33,289 nt of DNA from Rhodospirillaceae bacterium. Its GTDB lineage: Bacteria; Pseudomonadota; Alphaproteobacteria; Thalassobaculales; Thalassobaculaceae. This document shows positions 22,511 through 30,438 of the stretch, one piece after another. A model generated the notes under the pieces. The model saw only the letters and a program-made list of their open reading frames with translations. It had not been told where the DNA came from and made no database searches. The position numbers and the translations under genes are program-made. The stretch lies in NCBI GenBank assembly GCA_002709155.1, contig PAQA01000037.1, positions 1-33,289 on the forward strand. Reading direction: 5' to 3'. How positions within the stretch are numbered: the first letter of the stretch is position 1; every line of letters begins with the position of its first letter.

Positions 22511-23791
22511 ATAGTCCTCACGTACGAAAAATAAGACACCCAGACCTATAATCCAAAAAATTATTGCTACAGCCATGCCGGCTCTTTGGCTCTCAAATAA
22601 TAGGGTAGCCCAACCAAATAGCATCGGGCCTAAAAAACTCGTACATTTTCCTGACATGGAATAAAGGCCATACATTTTTATTTGTATAGAAGGAGGGGTA
22701 ATCCTGCTGAGTAGTGTTCTGCTGGAGGCTTGAGCCGGGCCAATGAAAAAACTCATAGTCAACCCCGCTAACCAGAATAATATAATATCTGTAGCTATCA
22801 AGATAGCGCTACCAAAGATAATCAGTCCTAAGAGGGAAGTTATCACGGTGATTTTTGAGCCAAATTTGTCATCTATCCACCCAAATACAAAAGCCCCAAA
22901 TCCGGCAGAAATATTCATGAAAATTCCAAAAACGAGTAGCTCGCTAAAATCTAAACCAAACGTGCCCGCTGCGTATATTCCCCCAAATTGAAATAAGATC
23001 AATAAACCGTCGGCGTAGATCATTCGGGCGAGTAAAAAAACCCAGATTGATGGGTAGTGCTTCAATTCCTTTAAAGTATTTTGAAGGCTTTTCAATCCTG
23101 GTTTTATAGATTGAATCAAAGGTGTCGTGCATTTTGTATCAGGACAAAAAATAAAGAAAGGCCACCCAAAAATAATCCACCATATTCCAACTATAACTGA
23201 TGTGGCCCGAATATGCTCGGCCAGTTCAGAATCTAACCGTAAAAATTGCGGTGGGTTCTGGACTAGGCCGAATAGACATAAGGTAAGGCAGATAATAGCG
23301 CCAATATAACCGGTGCCCCATCCCCAACCGCTTACGCGTCCAACTAGATGTGCCGGAGATACAGAAATTAGCGTTGCGTTGTAAAAAAGATTTGTGAATT
23401 CGAAACTTACAACGCCAATAGAAACGGCTATCAGAGCAAGCGGAATGGAAGCTTGGGAAGGAGTCACAAACCACAGTGTTAAAGTTGCACTAATGGCCAG
23501 GACGCTGAAACATAAAATCCATTTTTTTAAATGCCCTGTTTGTTCCGCTATAGCCCCGAGAAAAGGTGAGAGAATAGCAACCACAACACCAGAGATTGCT
23601 AAAGCGTGGCCCCACAAAAAAGTGCCATGAATTTCGTCATCAACAACAGCCTTTGAAAAATATGCAGAGAACAAGAAGGTTACTATTACGGTTGGATGCG
23701 GAGAATTCGCCCAATCAAAAAGGCACCAGCTGATTATAGCCCTTTTTTTCTTGTTTCTTTCCTGTGGAGTAAGGGCTGTATCGCTTAACAA
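22472..23791 (-). CDS. MFS transporter, UMF1/Atg22-like
   Basis: A polytopic membrane protein of 439 residues with about 12 hydrophobic segments. The N-terminal CLFDWANSPHPTVIVTFLFS is typical of the Atg22-like (UMF1) major facilitator group, and the inner loop after TM2 (GAIAEQTGHLKKW) fits the MFS loop 2-3 position. FWLAGLTMSFFIGPAQASSR and SRITPPSIQIKMYGLYS are also characteristic. The substrate is unknown; yeast Atg22 exports amino acids from the vacuole. The start is a TTG (23791) with a weak ribosome-binding site. A 12-base palindrome TCTATATATAGA lies 12 bases upstream (23803-23814) and may be part of its promoter or operator. Its 3' end lies antisense to the end of ccrM. Confidence 0.87.
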   Translation of the reverse strand: MLSDTALTPQERNKKKRAIISWCLFDWANSPHPTVIVTFLFSAYFSKAVVDDEIHGTFLWGHALAISGVVVAILSPFLGAIAEQTGHLKKWILCFSVLAISATLTLWFVTPSQASIPLALIAVSIGVVSFEFTNLFYNATLISVSPAHLVGRVSGWGWGTGYIGAIICLTLCLFGLVQNPPQFLRLDSELAEHIRATSVIVGIWWIIFGWPFFIFCPDTKCTTPLIQSIKPGLKSLQNTLKELKHYPSIWVFLLARMIYADGLLILFQFGGIYAAGTFGLDFSELLVFGIFMNISAGFGAFVFGWIDDKFGSKITVITSLLGLIIFGSAILIATDIILFWLAGLTMSFFIGPAQASSRTLLSRITPPSIQIKMYGLYSMSGKCTSFLGPMLFGWATLLFESQRAGMAVAIIFWIIGLGVLFFVREDYSSRKLSPNHLSK

Positions 23792-23847
23792 AAGAGACCG
23801 TTTCTATATATAGAGGGATTTAAGATTTATATTATGCAAATGCCAAT

Positions 23848-24765
23848 CTAAAAGAGTTTATTGTTCCACTGATGTAAAATTGACCGTATCACAGCTATGA
23901 AGGCGATTGGCTGATCCAAGAATAAATGATGCTTAGCTTCAGGAATTCCAACTATTGGTGATCCTTCCTTCATTAGACTTGTCATATAATTCACTGTTTT
24001 TATGTCTAGCAATGAACTTTCATCGCCATAAACTAAAGCAGTTTTGCATGATATTTCCTCTAGATAGGTGTGATATGGCTCTGTAAACCTCCGATTATGC
24101 ATCGCTTTACCATCAAACTTCCAGGTCCATCCTTCTTGTTCCTCTTTAATTGAATGGTGTCCTATGTGTTGTACCAAAAAGTCGTTTTCACAATCCTGTT
24201 CAGGCATCAGTCTAAAGCGGTCCAATGCGGTTTTGTAATCTGCGTAGTGTTTCTTATTGCCCATTCGGCGCACTTTTCTCTTAGCGTTTATTTCGGGAGG
24301 GCGAATGGGGGAGTCAGCAAGAATTAGTCCACTTATTAATTTACCGTACTTTTGTGCAAATTTAGTAGCGGTTAATCCCCCAAAACTATGTCCAATCACA
24401 AAGACATTTTCTCCAAGATTTGCGTCTTCAATGACTTTTAATAGCTCTTCAGATCGAATTTCAGCGCTATACTCCGCTCGGTGACCACTCTCACCCATGC
24501 CGGATAAGTCAAGTGCAGCCACTTCAAAATCATTACTGAAAAATGGTGCCAGGAAGCTCCACCAGTGAGAATGTCCCCCACCTCCATGTACAAACAGAAG
24601 GCCCCCCTGTTTTTTTGTCTTAGATGTTGCTTTCCAGAGTAAATAATGTATTGGGCAGTTGCCTACATCAACTAAATGCGAAGATGATTGTTGGGACATC
24701 GCCCATTGGAACCACAGCGGAGGCTTAGCCTTTTTTGTTTTTTTATTTTCCTCTTTATTTTCCAT
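23848..24765 (-). CDS. Alpha/beta hydrolase
   Basis: An alpha/beta-hydrolase-fold enzyme. Oxyanion-side motif LLFVHGGGGHSHWW, the nucleophile elbow VIGHSFGGLTA with Ser, and the catalytic His region AKHHLFLDQP are all present; ALVYGDESSLL supplies a likely acid. The substrate is unknown. The track starts at 24867, which would leave only 31 bases to the divergent rhodanese gene and has no ribosome-binding site. The internal ATG at 24765 (MENKEENK) has GGGA six bases upstream, leaves 133 bases for two promoters, and begins just before the conserved PLWFQWAM region, so I prefer it (305 residues). If the longer start is used, a basic 34-residue extension is added. Divergent from the rhodanese/flavoenzyme operon. 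Confidence 0.85.
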   Translation of the reverse strand: MENKEENKKTKKAKPPLWFQWAMSQQSSSHLVDVGNCPIHYLLWKATSKTKKQGGLLFVHGGGGHSHWWSFLAPFFSNDFEVAALDLSGMGESGHRAEYSAEIRSEELLKVIEDANLGENVFVIGHSFGGLTATKFAQKYGKLISGLILADSPIRPPEINAKRKVRRMGNKKHYADYKTALDRFRLMPEQDCENDFLVQHIGHHSIKEEQEGWTWKFDGKAMHNRRFTEPYHTYLEEISCKTALVYGDESSLLDIKTVNYMTSLMKEGSPIVGIPEAKHHLFLDQPIAFIAVIRSILHQWNNKLF

Positions 24766-24898
24766 TTCGGTCCCAGTAACGTTAAGAAGCCATGGTGAGA
24801 AGTTTTTATACTCGATTAATCTGATTTTCCATAAATAGTTTATTATGCGGTGTCGGACCGAACTCATGGCTTAACATTATCGGGTTAGGAGCAGTTTA

Positions 24899-25297
24899 AT
24901 GGTTGATATAAAACTCGGTGTTTTTGAGATGGTAGAACAAGCACGCGCGGAGATCGAAGAGGTTGATACAATTGACGCTATAGAACAGGCTCAGAACCCT
25001 GATTGCCTTGTTATAGACATTCGTGACGTTAGGGAGCGGAAAAGAAATGGTTATATTCCAGGCAGTTTTCATTGTCCCCGAGGAATGATTGAATTTTGGG
25101 TGGATCCTGAAAGTCCATATTTTAAGGATGTTTTCAACGAAAAGAAACGATTTCTATTCCATTGTGCCGCGGATTGGCGGTCCGCTCTAACCGTTCAAAC
25201 TGTCACTAAAATGGGACTTGAGAATGCAGCTCATATAAAAGGGGGGTTAAACGCATGGTGTAAAGCAGGTGGACCTTTCATGAAAGACGAGGGGTGA
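24899..25297 (+). CDS. Rhodanese-like domain protein
   Basis: A single rhodanese domain of 132 residues. LVIDIRDVRERKRNGYIPGS is the N-terminal half with the conserved Asp and Arg. FLFHCAADWRSALTVQ carries the catalytic Cys89 in a loop ending RS. HIKGGLNAW closes the domain. Family members carry persulfide sulfur or act as phosphatase-like binding modules. TAGGAG eight bases upstream of the ATG marks the start. Its stop is one base from the ATG of the acyl-CoA-dehydrogenase-like gene, so the two are surely cotranscribed and perhaps act in one pathway. Confidence 0.9.
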   Translation: MVDIKLGVFEMVEQARAEIEEVDTIDAIEQAQNPDCLVIDIRDVRERKRNGYIPGSFHCPRGMIEFWVDPESPYFKDVFNEKKRFLFHCAADWRSALTVQTVTKMGLENAAHIKGGLNAWCKAGGPFMKDEG

Positions 25298-25298
25298 C

Positions 25299-26504
25299 AT
25301 GTTCGCAACAGTGTCTGAACAGCTCGGCTCCAATGAAACTTTTTCTTTTGAGAAGTGGTTTTCGAATATAAAATCGATCACTTCGAGTATAAAGGCATCG
25401 CATCAAGATATTGATAAGCAACGTTGTTTGACTGATACACTTTTGAATGAATTACATGAGGTTGGATTATTTCGATTATCGCTGCCACGGGAAATTAATG
25501 GAGGCGAATTAAGTCCCCATCAACTTTCACAAGTGGCGGAAGTTCTTGCAAAAGCGGACGCTAGCGTTGGGTGGTGCTTTGGTCAAGGTTCTGGGTGCGC
25601 AATGTCTGCCGCTTTCTTAGAGCCTAAGACAGCGAAAAAAGTTTTTGGTCCCAAAAACTCGGTTTTAGCATGGGGAGCTGGGATTGCGGGAAAAGCTGTA
25701 AAGTGCAATGGCGGCTATAAAATTACGGGAACATGGCAGTTCGCAAGTGGCAGTGGTCATGCGACGTGGCTGGGCGGCCATAGTTTTGTTTTTGACGCCA
25801 ATGACGCACCCATTTTAAAAGCCAATGGTGCGCAGGTGGATCGCACTGCTTTGTTTCCAAAATCATCGGCGGTTCTTCACGATGATTGGCACGTTATTGG
25901 ATTAAAGGGAACGAGGAGTGAGAGCTATACTGTTAACGAGCTTTTTGTACCAGAAGAATTAACTTTAGATCGCGAGAACCAAGATGAGTGCCGAAGTAAT
26001 GCGCCACTTTATATATTTCCAACGACTTTGGTGTATGCATCATGTTTCTCCGGGGTTGCCTTGGGTATAGCTAGAGGGGCTGTTGATGATCTCATAGATA
26101 TAGCAAGAACGAAAACCCAACGATCGGCTAGATCCTCTATGAGAGAGAGCCCAGTTTTTCAAACTCAGATCGCGCAGTTAGAAGCCCAGCTGGGCTCGGC
26201 ACGAGCATACCAACAAAGTGTTCTTGAAAGGGTGTCAAAAACGGTATTTCAAACACGTGAGTTGCAACAAGGCGATAGAGCAGAAATACGCCTGGCAACC
26301 ACCTATGCTATCAACCAGGCGACAGAGGTGGTGCAGCAAGTTTATAAGCTAGCCGGATCTTCGGCCATTTTCGAAAATGCACCGTTTGAAAGACGTTTCA
26401 GAGATATGCACGGAGTATCCCAACAAATGCAGGCGAGACATAGTCATTTTGAAACAGTTGGTCGGTATATGATGAACTTGGATAGCACAAGTGCCCACAT
26501 GTAG
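25299..26504 (+). CDS. Acyl-CoA dehydrogenase-fold flavoenzyme (group D monooxygenase-like)
   Basis: A 401-residue member of the acyl-CoA dehydrogenase superfamily. N-terminal helices (ELHEVGLFRLSLPREINGGE) are followed by GWCFGQGSG, the flavin-contacting GYKITGTWQFASGSGHATWL, and the C-terminal helical bundle ending HSHFETVGRYM. The pattern, including the final region, is nearer the two-component flavin monooxygenase group (HpaB/HsaA/DszC-like, Acyl-CoA_dh_2) than true fatty acyl-CoA dehydrogenases, and the usual catalytic Glu positions are not obvious. It may hydroxylate an aromatic or other small compound using FMNH2, but no flavin reductase lies nearby. Directly follows the rhodanese gene. 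The ABM-domain gene at 26619 may belong to the same pathway. Confidence 0.83.
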   Translation: MFATVSEQLGSNETFSFEKWFSNIKSITSSIKASHQDIDKQRCLTDTLLNELHEVGLFRLSLPREINGGELSPHQLSQVAEVLAKADASVGWCFGQGSGCAMSAAFLEPKTAKKVFGPKNSVLAWGAGIAGKAVKCNGGYKITGTWQFASGSGHATWLGGHSFVFDANDAPILKANGAQVDRTALFPKSSAVLHDDWHVIGLKGTRSESYTVNELFVPEELTLDRENQDECRSNAPLYIFPTTLVYASCFSGVALGIARGAVDDLIDIARTKTQRSARSSMRESPVFQTQIAQLEAQLGSARAYQQSVLERVSKTVFQTRELQQGDRAEIRLATTYAINQATEVVQQVYKLAGSSAIFENAPFERRFRDMHGVSQQMQARHSHFETVGRYMMNLDSTSAHM

Positions 26505-26618
26505 GCCTAAGGATAAAAATATAAGCCAACTCAGAACGGTATTTTAAATTTTTATTCGCATCACTGCATCATAACGTCGTAGTATCTATCCACTTTAAAA
26601 CTAAACATGGAGCAATAG

Positions 26619-26933
26619 ATGTCTATGGTGCACGTACTGGCAGTAATTACTGCTAAACCAGGTAAGAGAGCGGAAGTCTTAGCTAATTTTAATGCGAATG
26701 TGCCCGCGGTTCACGCTGAGGAGGGATGTGTAGAGTATGGCGCTGTAATTGATTGTGCTGACGCTTCTTCGTTCGCCTCTGCTTATGGCCCAGATACATT
26801 CGTGGTGGTAGAAAAATGGGAAAGTTTAGATCACTTAAAGGCCCATGCTGCAGCGCCTCATATGAAAGCTTATGCGGAGAAGAATAAAGATCTATTAGCA
26901 GATCGTAAAGTACACGTTATGTCATCCGCATAA
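26619..26933 (+). CDS. ABM-domain (YgiN-like) monooxygenase family protein
   Basis: A 104-residue dimeric alpha/beta-barrel protein of the antibiotic biosynthesis monooxygenase (ABM) superfamily. Typical features are VHVLAVITAKPGKRAEVLAN, then VPAVHAEEGCVEYGAV, and the closing FVVVEKWESLDHLKAHAAAP and HMKAYAEKNKDLL. YgiN-type members oxidise quinols without cofactors, but many are uncharacterised. GGAGCAATAG precedes the ATG. It lies 114 bases after the flavoenzyme gene on the same strand and converges on an alpha/beta hydrolase across a large inverted repeat. Confidence 0.9.
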   Translation: MSMVHVLAVITAKPGKRAEVLANFNANVPAVHAEEGCVEYGAVIDCADASSFASAYGPDTFVVVEKWESLDHLKAHAAAPHMKAYAEKNKDLLADRKVHVMSSA

Positions 26934-26942
26934 ACCAAGTTA

Positions 26943-27013
26943 GGTTGACCTTGAGCGCTTGTTAATCAAAGAAAAACTTTTTACTTTTTGATTAGTATCG
27001 CTCACGGTGAACT
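26943..27013. terminator. Long imperfect inverted repeat between convergent genes
   Basis: Arms of about 30 bases pair across 71 bases: GTTGACC with GGTGAAC (one mismatch), GAGCG with CGCTC, and TAATCAAA with TTTGATTA, plus AAAAA/TTTTT near the tip. It fills the gap between two convergent stops. It probably terminates both transcripts, since both arms contain A/T runs near the hairpin top. It could also be a repeat element or a structured RNA. Confidence 0.6.
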
Positions 27014-27020
27014 CTTCTGC

Positions 27021-27866
27021 TTACGCGCCTCGTATTTCTTCTAGAACTGGATAAATAAATTTTTTGAAAAGTTCTGGATTCTCGGACATCGGAAAATGGC
27101 CCATTCCTTCCATTATTGTCGTCTTTGCCCCTGTTATCCGCTCTGCAGTATCGATGGTACGTTCAGGGGTGCAAGAGGAGTCATACTCTCCTGATAGCAA
27201 ATAGACAGGACAATTTTTTGTATTAATCCTCGGGGATCGGTCGTCAAAGTCTCCATCATGCCAATAAAAGTAAAGATCACCTTTGAATATGCCAGGACCT
27301 CCCTGCATATAATGCCACAAAGTTTCCCAACGGTATTCGTCTGGACTTTGTGGGGCAATCTGGGCAGATACAAATGCTGCACAGACTTCGCCACCATGAA
27401 CATCTGGTCTGTGCAGCCAGCTGAGATCATAATAAGGCTCCAGTTTATCGGCACCTTCCAGGGCGATTACACTTCGAAAATATTCTGCTTGTTCAAGAGC
27501 AAGATGCAATGTCAGTCTTCCACCCATGGAGCACCCCATTATTACTGGGTTTACCAAATCGTAGGCATGACAAAATGTCATCACCGTCTCTTTATACAGC
27601 TCAGTTGTAAGTTGGTATTCGTTATCTCTAAACCCCGGCGGAGGATTTGATTTTCCATGCCAAGGCATATCAAACGCGATCACACGGAAATTCTTGGTGA
27701 TAGTCTCATCGCATAACAAGTGGCGATATTGTCGCGCGTCAGAGCCAGCCGTATGGAGACAAACTAATGGGATACCATCTCCTGCTTCTTCAACGTAAAT
27801 TCGGCATGGTTGGCCATCCACATAGATAGTGAAATAACGACCAACAATCGGTTCGAAATTTGGCAT
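27021..27866 (-). CDS. Alpha/beta hydrolase
   Basis: A 281-residue alpha/beta hydrolase. IPLVCLHTAGSDARQYRHLL is the oxyanion-hole strand, FDMPWHGKSNPP follows, the nucleophile elbow is VIMGCSMGGRLTLH with Ser, and GMGHFPMSENPELF carries the catalytic His; PVYLLSGEYDSS holds a likely Asp. It differs clearly from the hydrolase at 23848. The substrate is unknown. It begins two bases after the stop of the SCP2-like gene, with AAGGA upstream, so the two are translationally coupled. The minus-strand set flavoprotein remnant, SCP2-like protein, hydrolase appears to be a degraded operon. Confidence 0.87.
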   Translation of the reverse strand: MPNFEPIVGRYFTIYVDGQPCRIYVEEAGDGIPLVCLHTAGSDARQYRHLLCDETITKNFRVIAFDMPWHGKSNPPPGFRDNEYQLTTELYKETVMTFCHAYDLVNPVIMGCSMGGRLTLHLALEQAEYFRSVIALEGADKLEPYYDLSWLHRPDVHGGEVCAAFVSAQIAPQSPDEYRWETLWHYMQGGPGIFKGDLYFYWHDGDFDDRSPRINTKNCPVYLLSGEYDSSCTPERTIDTAERITGAKTTIMEGMGHFPMSENPELFKKFIYPVLEEIRGA

Positions 27867-27868
27867 AA

Positions 27869-28234
27869 TTAATCCTTACCGTTTCTAAGACTCGCTATTA
27901 AGTCCTTAAAAAACTGTAGGTTTTGAATGAGAGGTAAAAGGTTCCCGTCCAATGTTATTAATTGTTTTGGCAGCATGCTCCAAATATCATGAAAGTCGCG
28001 CTTAGGAATACAGCGCCAATGCTCTTTCCAAGTAGATTTTGCCGCACGGATTGCAAATATTCCTGATTCAGTTGCTAAATCCCGTTTTTGAATTTGAGTA
28101 ATCTTCCCATTCTTTATACTGATAAGATAATCATCATTATCAATACCAAAGGTAAAGCTTAGATTGACCCATTTGCCTCTTTCCGTCAGGGGCTTGTTTC
28201 CGTTGACTCGATCTTTTAATTTATTCAAAATCAT
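27869..28234 (-). CDS. SCP2-like small protein
   Basis: A 121-residue protein with the pattern of a short SCP2 (sterol-carrier-like) fold: YLISIKNGKITQIQKR, then FAIRAAKSTWKEHWRCIP, FHDIWSMLPK and LDGNLLPLIQNLQFFKDLIA. I recall similar proteins encoded next to alpha/beta hydrolases in proteobacteria, but the assignment rests on pattern recognition. It would bind a hydrophobic ligand such as a lipid or acyl compound; this is an inference. It is coupled to the downstream hydrolase (two-base gap) and lies 23 bases after the flavoprotein remnant. Confidence 0.65.
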   Translation of the reverse strand: MILNKLKDRVNGNKPLTERGKWVNLSFTFGIDNDDYLISIKNGKITQIQKRDLATESGIFAIRAAKSTWKEHWRCIPKRDFHDIWSMLPKQLITLDGNLLPLIQNLQFFKDLIASLRNGKD

Positions 28235-28257
28235 GCAGTAAAACTCTTATCTCAGAC

Positions 28258-28446
28258 TCATATTGACGAATTGCCTATAGCATGTCCGGCTACGTTTTCA
28301 CCGGCGATGAAGTAGGAATTTCCGCCCTTTTCATGTTCGGGGGCTTTTTCGAATATTAAAACTGTCGCTCCATTTTCGCGTGCTACAAGGGCTGCTGTAA
28401 GGGCCGCGTTGCCGGCACCAACAATAACGACGTCAAAAGGGGACAT
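28258..28446 (-). pseudogene. Truncated FAD-binding dehydrogenase (tricarballylate-dehydrogenase-like), N-terminus only
   Basis: A 62-codon frame. Its first 45 residues are the N-terminus of an FAD-dependent dehydrogenase: [20 protein letters not shown] is the dinucleotide-binding GxGxxA loop and strand, ATVLIFEKAPE ends with the acidic ribose ligand, and KGGNSYFIAG resembles the GGNSxFTxG segment of TcuA/fumarate-reductase-type flavoproteins. Intact members have around 450-500 residues. Here the frame ends 13 codons later with an unrelated tail (ENVAGHAIGNSSI), and the SCP2-like gene begins 23 bases on. Most of the gene has therefore been deleted. AAAGG lies upstream of the ATG, so a short peptide could still be made. 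Confidence 0.75.
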
Positions 28447-28476
28447 TTATTGCTACCTTTCTACTGGAACTTAAAA

Positions 28477-28503
28477 GTTATAGAGCAATAACTCCCTTAT
28501 AAC
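28477..28503 (-). terminator. Candidate terminator of the cysteine synthase gene
   Basis: On the minus strand GTTATA-AGG-GAG, a 6-base loop, then CTC-TATAAC forms a bulged stem followed directly by TTTT. It lies about 94 bases past the stop codon of the cysteine synthase gene and just before the flavoprotein remnant. Confidence 0.45.
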
Positions 28504-28596
28504 AGCATTTTCTAGAGCCATATACTTTAAGCCCCAAATTATTCAGATAAGAAATACCAGGAGGATTGATTTGTTTATTACTTAATGAAACTTTAA

Positions 28597-29682
28597 CTAT
28601 GTGGTGGACATTTGGTAGCCTGGAGTTGAGTTCGATAGACCAATTTCTTCTGGAGACATGTCTTCTTGGATTCCATCAAATAATGGAGATGAAAGATAGC
28701 GTTCGCCGGTGTCAGGTAACATGCAGAGAATCGTCGTACCTGGCTTGGCTGTTTTTGCTACTTGCATCGCGACAGCGAAAGAAGAGCCTCCCGATATTCC
28801 TGTGAATATACCTTCTGACTGGGCAAGTTTTTTTGACCATTCTATCCCATTTTCACCCGAAACTGGTATCAAATCATCGTAGAAATTATTATCTATCGTC
28901 TCTTGAAGCACCAGTGGTATGAAATCTGGGGTCCATCCCTGTATCAAATGAGGTGACCATGCTGGGTGGCTGTGTAGAGGCATTCCCTGATCGTTTCTGT
29001 CTTGCGTACTGCCACTTCCAATGATCTCTGCTCCTTCTGGCTCTGTCAAAATTATTTTTGTATTGGGTTTTTGGGTGCGTAATATGCGCGCTACTCCGGT
29101 GATAGTGCCTCCTGTTCCATACCCGCTCACAAAATAATCAAGAGTACTATTCGTGAAGTCAGATAGAATTTCCTGAGCGGTAGTGTTTTCATGAATTTTT
29201 GCGTTATCAGGGGTCTCAAATTGGCTTGCTAAAAACCAACCGTTAGCCTCGGCTAACTCCTTGGCTTTGTTATACATGCCAAAGCCTTTTTCAGCTCGTG
29301 GGGTTAACACGACCTTGGCACCGAGGAACCGCATTAATTTTCTGCGTTCAATGGAAAAACTATCAGCCATTGTCACAACCAAAGGATATCCTTTGGCAGC
29401 ACAAACCATGGCGAGTCCAATACCAGTATTACCGCTTGTAGCCTCAACAACAGTTTGCCCAGGTTTCAGCGCTCCACGTAATTCGGCTTCCTCAATGATA
29501 CTGATTGCTAAGCGATCTTTAACGGATCCAGCGGGATTAAAAAACTCTGCTTTGACGTAAAGATTAATACCATTAGGCGCTAACCGGTTGATCCTTATAC
29601 ATGGAGTATCCCCTATTGTATCAACTACCGAACTATAAAGAGTTTGTCGACCCTTGGTTTTTCTATAAGTTTCTCGGCTCAT
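28597..29682 (-). CDS. cysK: Cysteine synthase family protein (O-acetylserine sulfhydrylase-like)
   Basis: A fold-type II PLP enzyme of 361 residues. The PLP lysine is K55 in FFNPAGSVKDRLA, the substrate loop is VEATSGNTGIGLA, the phosphate-binding loop is GYGTGGTITG, and the PLP-ring-binding Ser lies in LPDTGERYLSS. It makes cysteine from O-acetylserine and sulfide, or a close variant. It is about 40 residues longer than typical CysK. The extra length is in the N-terminus (MSRETYRKTKGRQ), an insertion SGSTQDRNDQGMPLHSHPAW before the IQG motif, and a C-terminal tail. A relaxed or different acyl-serine substrate is therefore possible. AGAGGAG stands 6 bases before the ATG. Divergent from the gene at 29827. 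Confidence 0.88.
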   Translation of the reverse strand: MSRETYRKTKGRQTLYSSVVDTIGDTPCIRINRLAPNGINLYVKAEFFNPAGSVKDRLAISIIEEAELRGALKPGQTVVEATSGNTGIGLAMVCAAKGYPLVVTMADSFSIERRKLMRFLGAKVVLTPRAEKGFGMYNKAKELAEANGWFLASQFETPDNAKIHENTTAQEILSDFTNSTLDYFVSGYGTGGTITGVARILRTQKPNTKIILTEPEGAEIIGSGSTQDRNDQGMPLHSHPAWSPHLIQGWTPDFIPLVLQETIDNNFYDDLIPVSGENGIEWSKKLAQSEGIFTGISGGSSFAVAMQVAKTAKPGTTILCMLPDTGERYLSSPLFDGIQEDMSPEEIGLSNSTPGYQMSTT

Positions 29683-29826
29683 TTTAATCTCCTCTTAAGC
29701 AATTATTAAGGTATTAAAGTCGAGCGCAGGAAAAAACGAAATATTTTTTTAGTAGATTTCTGCGATAAGACTGGTGATAGTTTGGCGACAATTATTTTTT
29801 CTTGATTAGTTAAAAAGGAAGAAAAC

Positions 29827-30132
29827 ATGACTGCTGTTCTTATCGTTCGCGCAATAGTTGATCCTAATAGAAGAGATGATTTTGATACTTGGTATCAAAA
29901 TGAACATTTGCCCGATGCCCATAAAGCCTTTAGTCCCCTAACGGCAAAACGCGGCTGGTGCAAAGACGATCCGAACACGCATATAGCTGTCTATGAATTT
30001 TCAAGTCTAATTGAGGCGACCAAGGCCACTGAGTCACAGGCTATTAAGAGTCTTATAGCCGAGTTTGATAAACATTGGGACGGCTTTGTTACTCGAACCC
30101 GTGAAGTAGTAGAATTTAAGCACTCAATATAG
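29827..30132 (+). CDS. Small dimeric alpha/beta-barrel protein, unknown function
   Basis: A 101-residue protein with the ferredoxin-like dimeric-barrel layout: AVLIVRAIVDPNRRDDFDTW, YQNEHLPDAHKAF, then HIAVYEFSSLIEATKATE and a final DGFVTRTREVVEF. The FDTWYQNEHLPD stretch resembles EthD/NIPSNAP-like and related small families, but I cannot name one with confidence. AAGGAAG lies just upstream of the ATG. It stands alone between the cysteine synthase gene (divergent) and tRNA-Gly. A weak AT-rich inverted repeat (TTTATAA/TTATAAA, 30134-30158) follows its stop. Confidence 0.75.
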   Translation: MTAVLIVRAIVDPNRRDDFDTWYQNEHLPDAHKAFSPLTAKRGWCKDDPNTHIAVYEFSSLIEATKATESQAIKSLIAEFDKHWDGFVTRTREVVEFKHSI

Positions 30133-30184
30133 TTTTATAATAAAGATGTTTTTATAAAGCATGGTCGGATTGCAGGTGGAGAAA

Positions 30185-30259
30185 TGGAGCGGGCGATGAG
30201 ATTCGAACTCACGACATTCTCGTTGGCAACGAGATGCTCTACCACTGAGCTACGCCCGC
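30185..30259 (-). tRNA. tRNA-Gly (anticodon GCC)
   Basis: A 75-base tRNA on the minus strand with CCA encoded. The acceptor arm GCGGGCG pairs with CGCCCGC, followed by discriminator T and CCA. The anticodon stem TCTCG/CGAGA holds the loop TTGCCAA, giving anticodon GCC (glycine GGC/GGT). The T loop is GTTCGAATC. A possible -10 (TATATT, 30271-30276) lies just upstream; no good -35 was seen. Confidence 0.95.
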
Positions 30260-30438
30260 GCTTTTTAGCTAATATAAAAAACACATTAAGACGCGGATAA
30301 TACTCACTGGGTAGAAGTTTGCAAGACTTCCATATTAATTTAAATGTTCTTATGAGAATTTTAGTATTCTTTCTTCTTCTTCAGAAGGTTACCAAATTAT
30401 ACGATTCCGGGGTTTTAGAATAAAATGGAAAAAGAGAT

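Noticed and set aside
28566-28805. Plus-strand 79-codon ORF preceded by AGGAGG
   Set aside because: The AGGAGG is only one base from the TTG, and most of the frame lies antisense to the 3' end of the cysteine synthase gene. The translation shows no family features.
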